A stretch of 64,000 nucleotides of DNA, taken from Sorghum bicolor. Taxonomy: Eukaryota; Streptophyta; Magnoliopsida; Poales; Poaceae. The notes beneath the pieces were generated by a model that worked only from the letters and a program-made list of their open reading frames with translations, searched no databases and was not told where the DNA came from. The stretch spans positions 48,610,967 through 48,674,966 of the forward strand of contig NC_012870.2 of NCBI RefSeq assembly GCF_000003195.3. The letters are read 5' to 3'. Every line of letters begins with the position of its first letter. Within the stretch, counting starts at the first letter, position 1. Below, piece by piece: positions 56,363-64,000 of this stretch. The translations under genes were made by a program, and so were the position numbers.

Positions 56363-57586
56363 TTTTGATATTTGGTAACGCCATCAGGAAATGTTCCGCA
56401 AGCGCACGGATATCGGTGAGCATTTCACCCGGGAGGTTATCCAGAGGATCGTATTTATATTTTTACCACTAGGAGAAAGCGTGCATCTGACTAACCAAAT
56501 CTATTGCTACTACCCTTTAGGCTACAAACAATGTGATTCGATGTGAGCGATGTATAGAGAAGAATACAACTGCACTCTCTTTCTAACCTTGGTAAGGATG
56601 ATGTACTATTCTATTGGAGAGGCTCACGGAATCTAGACACCACAAAGGATGTTCGACTCGCACCTATAAACCCTATCAATCCTGCTAACGGGATGTGGGC
56701 TACAAAGGTAACTCGGAAATGTCACGTTCCTCGCTACTACCACGGTCCAGCTAGACAGGGGATATCTATGAGTACCCTAGCCCAAACACCATGTTTACGC
56801 TAGCAATGATTACTCTAAACTCAACCGGAAGAGATTAAAGTAAACTCATAAACCAAAGAACAATAAAACAAAGAACTTACTAGAATTTAGAAGTCAAAAT
56901 ACTGAAGAATCCTAGGAGCAAGCCTCGGGTTTGGAGACTTGATCCCGCAGGTACAACCTCGGAGTAGACACCGACATGCCGGGCTTCCTCTGATCTACAC
57001 CTCCACTCTATCTCTCTCAATATAGAAGAACTTAGAATAACTAGTTCTAATCTCACATTGGATGATAAGCCTTAATTCTCTATAGACGAAAGGTTATCTT
57101 TCGAGGGCACCTCTCAACTCTATAATGATGTGTTCTCCTCCAGGGGCCAGGGGCCTTGCTTGTATAGCCTCCTCCTTTCATGCCTTTTTGGTTCAGTAGG
57201 CGATGTGGTACTAAACTTTCCACCATATCTCATTAAAATGCACATAGGCTTTAATGGACCAAAATCTGATTTGGGCCCAATTAATGTCGTAGCTCTTTTA
57301 TGTGGAGTCCTTCTTTTATTAATATCTCTTGATTTCAAACTCCAATTATAGCAAATAATATATGCATTTCAATCAGCTTGACGAGATCTTTGTAATGGTG
57401 TACTCTATTTTGTGATTGGTGCTTGTAGCAGGGGGGCGCCCAAGGGGGGAGGGCGGGCGCCCTACCCCCAGGCCCGTTCGGCCTCCCGTTCGTTCCCGTG
57501 GCTTCTAGAGTCTTCTAGATGATAGAAAATTGCGCGTCACGTTAATATCTCTATGTAAATCCGACGTGTGGGCCTTTCCTTCTATT
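56363..57586 (-). repeat. Element I: Athila-type LTR (minus), cut by element J
   Basis: The left end TTTTGATATTTGG corresponds to the reversed LTR end of F (one base changed from TGTTGATATTTGG). It contains the family landmarks in reverse order: CCGCAAGCGCACGGATATC, the GC-rich dyads (57436-57465) and GACGTGTGGGCCTTTC. It breaks off where element J's LTR begins, so it is incomplete here and may be a solo LTR or a 3' LTR. Confidence 0.75.
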
Positions 57587-58293
57587 CATGCAAAAGCTGA
57601 TCTGAAACACAAAGGGCTAATACCCGATTCAAACGTTAAGGCGTGCCAGCCGATTTGACCTTACTATCGGCAAAGGTGATAACTCGAATACTTTGGTCCC
57701 GACAACAGCGATGCGCCCGGATGTCACGGCCAAGAGGTATTCACACGGAACTTGAGAATACGCCAAGCTTAAGTCGATGAACTCCTAAGAACTCATAATA
57801 AAAGGAAAATATGATGAAGTCATCGAAAAAGTAGATGCTGGAATATGAGTAAAAATTTATGTTTGATTGATTGATAGATATATTATTACAAGGCCCTAGG
57901 GTCTACATTTATACCCTGCTCGAAGAGCTACAATCAGTCACGACTAGGACTCAAATTCTTAAACGGAGTCCGTATACAAAAACGACTCTAAATAACTAAG
58001 GAAAACATAAAACTATCCCCTTGTAACCGACCGGGACACCGCCACAAATCAATCGGCAATCTTCACGCTTTCCTTCAGAGTCATCGGCAATCTCCCTGTT
58101 ATGGCCATGGGCAAACACCGATATTGATCATCGGTAAGAATACGTCACCACCCCTGGACTTAGTCACATTCAATCGCCTCTTCATCGGCAACTATCCTCA
58201 TCAGCAACTCTTCTGCAGACTAATTACAGTTGCTCCACCTGCCGATCTATACTCCACTGGTCCCCGGGTACGTGTCCAAAAATGGTGTCAACA
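57587..58293 (-). repeat. Element J 3' LTR
   Basis: About 707 bp matching the G LTRs (CAAAAGCTGATCTG on the left to GGTGTCAACA on the right). The outermost bases TGTTGGTG are altered or lost at the junction with element I. Confidence 0.82.
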
Positions 58294-58310
58294 CATGCCC
58301 CCCAATTTCG
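58294..58310 (-). other. Element J polypurine tract
   Basis: The minus strand reads CGAAATTGGGGGGCATG immediately before TGTTGACACC. Confidence 0.8.
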
Positions 58311-58691
58311 GAGTATAATCATTAATGCTCCAAAATTCTCTGCAGTAATGATGTCTTTCCGCAATTAATCCTCCCAATTTGGTAACCGACCGTTAAATCT
58401 GAACAACCTTGGCCCGATTCTCCTGCGAATTCCTCGAATTCCTCAACCTCCTGAACCGGATCTCTCCACTTTATGTGCCCATCGGCAATATTACCGTTAG
58501 AGAGAACTGTCGATGGACCGACCAGGAGATCTTGTACAGCGAAATATCTTCAAAATCATGACCGCTTGCTGTCAAATCACCTGCGCAATCCCTTGATTAC
58601 CGTGCGAACAGTTACCATATCCACCTGAGCATCCTCGGATTCACGGATGCGGCAAAGAGATAAGTCAAATTTGCCCTTACCCGTTTTGTCC

Positions 58692-58699
58692 TATAAATA
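58692..58699 (+). promoter_or_regulatory. TATA box of element J antisense gene
   Basis: TATAAATA in GTCCTATAAATACTTCC, about 150 bases upstream of ATG 58848, conserved in G1 (minus 32309-32316). It faces into the element, opposite to gag-pol transcription. Confidence 0.65.
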
Positions 58700-58847
58700 C
58701 TTCCTTCTCGGGTACTCCTTCTCCATCGCATCATTCTACAGCCCAAACTCTGTTTTCCTGGCAGCAGCACTGTTCAAGGACTTCAAGAACTCCAGCAAGA
58801 ACTTCTTCCAACAACCCCCAAGTTTTCAACCTTCTTCCCTGTGAGAG

Positions 58848-61800
58848 ATGGCCATCAACTTCGTCGTCCCTGAGGTCAGCGTACTGCCCTTTCTTCTGTA
58901 CTTCTACTATACCCCTGTTCATCTGCAATCTGCCTTACCGAATCCTTTTCTTTTTGTTCTTCTTTTCATTCCTCAAAAATTTCTAGGATTTAGCCGATAA
59001 GATCGTTATTCCTACCGATCAACCCCATCTCCAATGCCTTGGCCCACTAGGAAGCCCAGATCCTACCGATCTTATAAACGCAGAGACAAACAGAATCCCC
59101 TTTAGAACTGAGAATTTCTCTCTAGATCTATGGAAAGATGCCTTCCATTCCTAGCCCAGTCCTACCAAGGGATAGAAGGATTGGTTCCTGAGAGTCAGTA
59201 ACTCAAATGAGGTCCAAAGGGGTGAACGGAAATTAGATCAGTGCATAAGATTGTCTCTTGCCGACTTGGAGAGAAATGAGTCAATACTGATAGCTGCCTC
59301 ATACTTTTGGTCAGACACACTCAATTCTTTTGTGTTTGGCCACGGCCCTGCTTCTCCTACACTTGCCGATGTACTTATGCTCACAGGCTTAGATATATCC
59401 ATTGCCGATAACACCCACCTTTTCGACGCCAAACCTAGTGTGAAGGTAGAAACTCGTGCTATCGGCGGTTGGTCAGGGTACATCCAGAAGTACCGAAGAA
59501 CGGGACCTGTCAGTATAAAGGAGCAGACCACCTTCCTGAATATGTGGCTAGATAAGTTTGTATTCTGTGGTCGATCGGCAGGACCAACTTCTGTCTACCT
59601 ATCGGCAGCAGAAAGATTAGCTAATGGTGGACGATTCCCCTCGGCCGATACCTGCTCGGCTCTGCTTATCACCTCCTCCACCAGGTAGCCAAGAAACTAC
59701 TGCTTGGTCAACCCATCGGCAACTTAGGGGGTCCCTGGTGGTTCATCAATATGTGGCTTAGTCTCCACATGCACAAACACCTTGAGTTCGATCTCTTTGC
59801 ACAGCGCTTCCCTAGGGACATAGCCGAGGATTATGAACTAGATGAAGAAGAATCGGCAACTCATTCCCCTCTGAACTTTGGCGAAGCCACCATAGTTTTG
59901 CCAGGCACAGGTGGTAACGTAGATCAAGTTAGCCGATTCTTCCAAACTCTGTATGAGGGTCTGACCAGAGAACAGCGGGCATGGATGCCTTATGAAGACC
60001 CAGATACCAGATTTCCCCTGACCTTCCATCCCTTCAACGATGCTCTCAACAAGGACCGTGATGTGATGATGGCAATTATCACCCCAAGAGCCATACCGGT
60101 GAATTTCTTTGGTAGTGGAAAGGCTTCCAATATGACCTATGAGTTTTATAACCCATTGGCACTAGCTCGGCAATTGGCTTTCGGTCAACTGCCGATTGCA
60201 CTCTGCTACGCTGATGTGATAAAGCCGTGGGAGATCATTACCAACAATCTGGAATGGATCAGGGTAGCCCAACTTCGACCAAACGCCGATACAGATGTCA
60301 ATCTATCGGCTTGGATCCCGGCTCTCTTCGTCACTCAGGCATACAAACAGTGGTGGGAAGAATGGAAAGAACACCTGTTCTGTAGATTGGCTCTCACATA
60401 CCGTGGCATGATCGACCCCAAGTACAAAGTCCCTATTAATACTGTAAGTGCTTTAAACCGATGCTTCAATCCTTTCATTTTCACTTTCCATCGGTAACTC
60501 ACTTCCTTTGTTGTATACAGGTTGATGATTCACCACCATCAGCCAGAAGGAGTGGTAGGCCGATTGAGCTCCTTCCATCGGGCCCGATCTCTCTGATCGG
60601 TAACAGCGCTCCAACCTTGGCTGCTATAATGCATCGGGGTGTACGTCTCAAGAAAGTCACCACCAAGCGTACGAAGACATCCCCATCGGTAGCTGCTACT
60701 GCTTTGGCACAAGCCTTCAAGGTAAACTCTCGAATCCTTCATTGGTAATTTCTGTTATTTTAATCAGAACCTTGATACCTTGTTACACTTGTATTTACTT
60801 TTATTGTTGTATCAGCATACTGGCACATCGGCAAAGGCCAGAAGCATGACTGCCGATGCCCCCCAGTCCAGCCAACCAAAGAGAAAGGGCTCTAAGGGTA
60901 TTAAGTCCCAAGCAAAGCGTCAGCGAACAGCAACACCTTCTCCACCTCCAAGATCACCGATCCCGGTTGAATCGTCCCCCTCTTCTCCAAAAATCTAGAT
61001 ACAACAAGTACCATCTCCTCTCCAGCCGCAAGAAGAACCCCAATCAGAAGAACTTCAGCCAGAGGAACCTCAGCCAGAAGACACATCGGCTGATGTGCAC
61101 GAGCAAACCGCCGATCTAGCAAGGTCAATCATAGCATCAGTAGCTTCCTCAATCCAGACAAGCACTGCACCCCCTCAAAGTAACATATTCTCTATGAAAT
61201 CATTGCCGATGAACCACTTTTTTTTTCATTTTATAATTCCTCTGTTAATCTTTTAGCTCACATAGTTTCATCGGCAATTCCAGCCGATCAGCCTGTAGTT
61301 CCATCAGCCTCAACTATTCAGAGGCAAGAGATAGCTCTGAAACAAGTAAGTTACCTGACCTCTATCTTTATCATTATCAATGCTTGATCATGAAATGACT
61401 CATTTTATCTTCCTTTTCAGGAACAGGATTCTCCCGACAGCCTGTTCTCCTTCGCCATTGAGATCTCTAAGGATGAAGGCGAGGAAGGAAGTTCTTCTTG
61501 AGTAGTTGGAATCTCATCGGCAGAGATTAGAGCAAAGCTGGTGGATCTTTTAGCCTTCCTCCATCAAGATACAGCGCAATTGGTCGATGACTCTGATCCA
61601 GCCAAAGTTCTATTCAAGGCTCTCAGAGGTCAAATCCCTGCCGATGCCGAGGAGGTTCTTTTTTAGGCTGCACACTTAGAGAGTCGTCAGCTGCAGTATC
61701 AAAAGGCTAGAGGAGATGATGAAAGTGAAGCTCTTTGCCGATGAGAAGCATAAGAGCATCGGCATTCTGAAATCCTCAGGAGATGTACTAAAGCAAAAGA

Positions 61801-62074
61801 TCTCTGATCTATCGGTGAGAAGGAAAGCTCTGTTGGCTGAACTCAGACAAGTGGAAGAAGCTATGTCCCAAGCTCAACACGAAGAAAGCCAGCTGCCTGA
61901 AGCAATCAAGACTCTTGAACAAGAGCGAAACATCCAGGCCCATAAAGCGCTATAGATGAAGAAGAAACTGAAGCCAGTGGAAGGCTCCGCCGATGATGAC
62001 ATGAAGGAGATAGAAGAGGCCAATCAGATCCGTCTGCGCGCCATATCGACGATCCAGGCTCTGTTAAACATGTG
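58848..62074 (+). pseudogene. Element J antisense gene: plant mobile domain plus coiled coil, intron-containing
   Basis: ATG 58848 (MAINFVVPE). Proposed exons: 58848-58874, 58987-60443, 60521-60721, 60816 to about 61182, 61257-61345, 61421-62074. Introns show plant-like borders (ACT|GTAAGT...TATACAG|G; AAG|GTAAAC...ATCAG|C; CAA|GTAAGT...TTTTCAG|G). The 59251-60440 region is a plant mobile domain: LADLERNESILIAASYFWSD, LMLTG, WLDKFVFCGRSAGPTSVYLS, GGPWWFINMWLSLHMHKHL, WWEEWKEHLFCRLALTY. Next comes a basic, nuclear-signal-like KRKGSKGIKSQAKRQR, a Pro/Glu-rich linker, then a coiled coil (61716-62074). Lesions: two TAGs at HS-PSPTKG-KDW where G1 has Trp, a frameshift near 59640, TAGs at 60998, about 61664 and about 61954, and TGA near 61499. 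PMD proteins act in plant nuclei in silencing or DNA integrity (family knowledge). The element-borne role is unknown. Confidence 0.75.
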
Positions 62075-62224
62075 AACTCTTCATCGGCGGCGTGCTTTGC
62101 TTCTTTCTTCTAATCATTTTGGTCCAGCCGATAGGACTGTTATCGGCATCCTTTTAAAACATTAAGTCTGTCCCCAGATACACTTTTAATTCAGCCGATA
62201 GGAATGTTATCGGCACTTAAACTT
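62075..62224. other. Strip between convergent genes in element J
   Basis: Contains two units CCAGCCGATAGGA...TTATCGGCA (about 62125-62150 and 62190-62215), the same paired dyads as in G2 at 33808-33897, between the stop of the antisense gene and the stop of integrase. Confidence 0.5.
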
Positions 62225-63120
62225 TCATGCATCAAGCCATATGCTGGGGTAATATCTCTTTAAATATTTGCCGTTCAATGCTCTGGCAAATTCAACTCCT
62301 TCGATAGTTTCTAAGATATAGGCGTTGCCAGGAGCAGATTGATTTATCCGATAGAGACCTTCCCAATTGGGAGACCACTTCCCAAAGTTTGAACTTTCAG
62401 TCCCGATCGGTAAGATTAGTTTCCATACTAAGTCTCCATCGACAAACTCCTTAGCCCTTTCCTTCTTATCATACCATCTGGCAACTCTCTTCTTATTTTC
62501 TTCTATACTTATCAAAGCCCTTAGCCGATGCCCTGCTAAATCATCCAACTCGTCTGTCATCAAAGTAGCATAATCATCGGCAGCCAATTAATCTTGAAAA
62601 GATAGTCGCCTAGACCCAGTTGTAATTTCCCAAGGTAGCACTGCATCATGTCCATACACCAACTGATAAGGTGAAACCTTGGTCGACCCATGACAAGCCA
62701 TCCGATATGACCATAAAGCTTCGTTCAACAACGTATGCCACCTCCTAGGATTTTCTTCAATCTTTCGTTTAATAAGTTTGATAATTCCTTTGTTAGATGC
62801 TTCGGCCTGCCCATTAGCTTGAGCATAATAAGGAGAAGAATTTTATACTTTAATTCCCATACCGATTGCAAACTCATCAAACTCCCCTGATGTAAACATA
62901 GTACCCTGATCGGTAGTAATTGTTTGAGGAATTCCAAATCGGTAAATAATATGCTCTTTCACAAAATCAATCATATTGACCGATGTGACTTTCTTCAAAG
63001 GAATAGCTTCAACCCACTCGGTGAAATAATCGGTGGCAACCAAGATGAATTTATTTCCTTTGCTTGATGGTGGGTAAATTTGGCCGATTAGATCAATAGC
63101 CCATCCCCGGAACGGCCAAG
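62225..63120 (-). pseudogene. Element J integrase core and C terminus
   Basis: The minus-strand C terminus at 62587-62225 reads ELDDLAGHRLRALISIEENK, FGKWSPNWEGLY and KYLKRYYPS. The core has PFRGWAIDLIGQIYPPSSKG (first Asp, Trp intact unlike G2) and TTDQGTMFTSGEF. A frameshift near 62840 separates the Glu region. A TAA lies upstream of the C-terminal part (near 62589). The core is better preserved than in G2, but the gene is still broken. Confidence 0.78.
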
Positions 63121-64000
63121 GCTTAATAATGGGATTCATGGCCGATGCAGGTGCCCTTTGAATATTGCCAAATTTCGGACATCCTTGACACCCCTTGAAA
63201 TATTTAAAGCAATCTTCAAGCATAGTTGGCCAATAATACCCATTCCTCCTAATCATCCACTTCATCTTAAAAGCCGACCGATGCGCTCCACATACTCCTT
63301 CATGGATTTCCCCCATTAAAGTTTTAGCCTCATCATCACCTAAGCATTTGAGAAGAATTCCATCAATTGTTCGAAAATATAATTCATCTTCAAGGAGCAC
63401 ATACTTGGTGGCTTGAAACCGAACACGCCCCTCAACTTTCTTGGATGGATCCTATAAATAATCAACGATTCCTTTCCTCCAATCATCGGCACCGATTGCC
63501 GATAACATGTTAACCATAGGTTGATACCCTGAAGCATGCTGAGCCAACCAATTAGCCTCCTCATTATGTAATCGAGGAACATGCTCTAATTGGAAATCTT
63601 TGAATTCCTTTAATAGTTGCATACTTTTTTCAAAATAAGCTATCAGGACTTCACTTCGGCATTCATAGCTTACAGCCAATTGATTTATAACCAGCATAGA
63701 ATCCCTGAAGACCTCAACTGCATTAGCATGGACTTCTCTTAACAATTCCAACCCCTTTATCAAAGCTTGATACTTGGCTTGATTATTCGTTGACGTGGCG
63801 ACTATCGGCAAGGAGAACTCATACTTCCTTCCTTGAGGGGAAATTAATACTATGCCGATTCCTGCCCCCCGGTCACACGTGGATCCATCAAAGAAGAGCG
63901 TCCAAGGCACAATTTCCAAAGTCTCCACTGTACCGCAATGTTGAGTCACAAAATTGGCCATAATCTGTCCTTTAACCGCTTTAGCCGATTCGTAACGCAA
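63121..64000 (-). pseudogene. Element J RNase H (second) and integrase zinc finger, partial
   Basis: From the right edge: AKAVKGQIMANFVTQHCG, then archaeal-type RNase H LFFDGSTCDRGAG (Asp), TNNQAKYQALIKGLELLRE (the usual Glu of NNQAEY is Lys) and FRDSMLVINQL (Asp). A TAG follows near 63453 (DYL-stop-DPSKK). 63400-63121 carries the integrase zinc finger (CGAHRSAFKMKW, FKGCQGCPKFG). Loss of the Glu would impair this RNase H. RT and gag lie outside the window. Confidence 0.78.

Larger units (their letters stand above)
57587..64000 (-). mobile_element. Element J: Tat-lineage retrotransposon, 3' portion (runs off the window)
   Basis: Minus orientation. It has a 3' LTR (57587-58293), a polypurine tract, a plus-strand antisense gene (58848-62074) and minus-strand integrase and RNase H to the window end. 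Sequence is close to G1 and G2 throughout. It supplies the complete version of the antisense gene missing from both arms of G. The left LTR end lacks a clean TGTTGGTG, and the right end is outside, so no target duplication can be checked. Confidence 0.88.

Overview
This window is plant nuclear heterochromatin, almost certainly from a grass. It consists of long terminal repeat (LTR) retrotransposons of Ty3/gypsy lineages typical of grasses (Tekay/Del chromovirus, Athila, Tat), plus CACTA DNA transposons and one MITE-like element. I see no convincing ordinary host gene, tRNA, rRNA or CRISPR array. Species cannot be decided from the sequence.

Layout. 1-6917 is mostly a degraded, minus-strand Ty3/gypsy element (A): integrase zinc finger, RNase H, RT, protease, gag, an extra upstream ORF with a histone H3-tail-like N terminus, leader, primer-binding site and LTR. 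7081-22135 is the 3' end and 3' LTR of an Athila-like element (B). Its LTR is split by a complete, very young Tekay/Del element (C, 8888-21543, target duplication ATAGG) with an intact 1505-codon gag-pol and an extra 328-codon ORF. 22150-26475 is a complete non-autonomous CACTA element (D, target duplication AGA) holding gene-like exons. 26476-27169 and 54928-56362 are two halves of a decayed CACTA-type transposase-associated gene on the minus strand (E), split by a plus-strand Athila element (F, 27170-54927, duplication ATCTT).

Inside F's RT gene sits an 18.5-kb Tat-lineage insertion (G, 30517-49054, duplication CTTTC). Its two outer LTRs face each other in inverted orientation. G is a tail-to-tail fusion of a mini-element (G1) with a nearly full element (G2). 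G2 is interrupted inside its protease active site by a minus-strand, RT-less Athila-like element (H, 37592-45138, duplication ATCAA). The order of events is E, then F, then G, then H. 56363-57586 is another minus-strand Athila-type LTR, cut by a second Tat element (J, 57587 to beyond the window end).

How the parts work together. C looks potentially autonomous: Gag, protease, RT, RNase H, and integrase with a C-terminal chromodomain, plus an accessory acidic/coiled-coil ORF before gag. The Tat elements have RT, two RNase H domains and integrase. They also carry, on the opposite strand between integrase and the 3' LTR, an intron-containing plant-mobile-domain gene with its own TATA box. F carries a sense-strand coiled-coil ORF behind a private TATA box after pol. 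The most unusual signals are: (1) a dense GCCGAT/ATCGGC word confined to the Tat elements; (2) the H3-tail-like peptide keeping the K9 context in element A; (3) the inverted-LTR composite with one clean target duplication; (4) the antisense spliced gene. All counts and alignments were made by eye.
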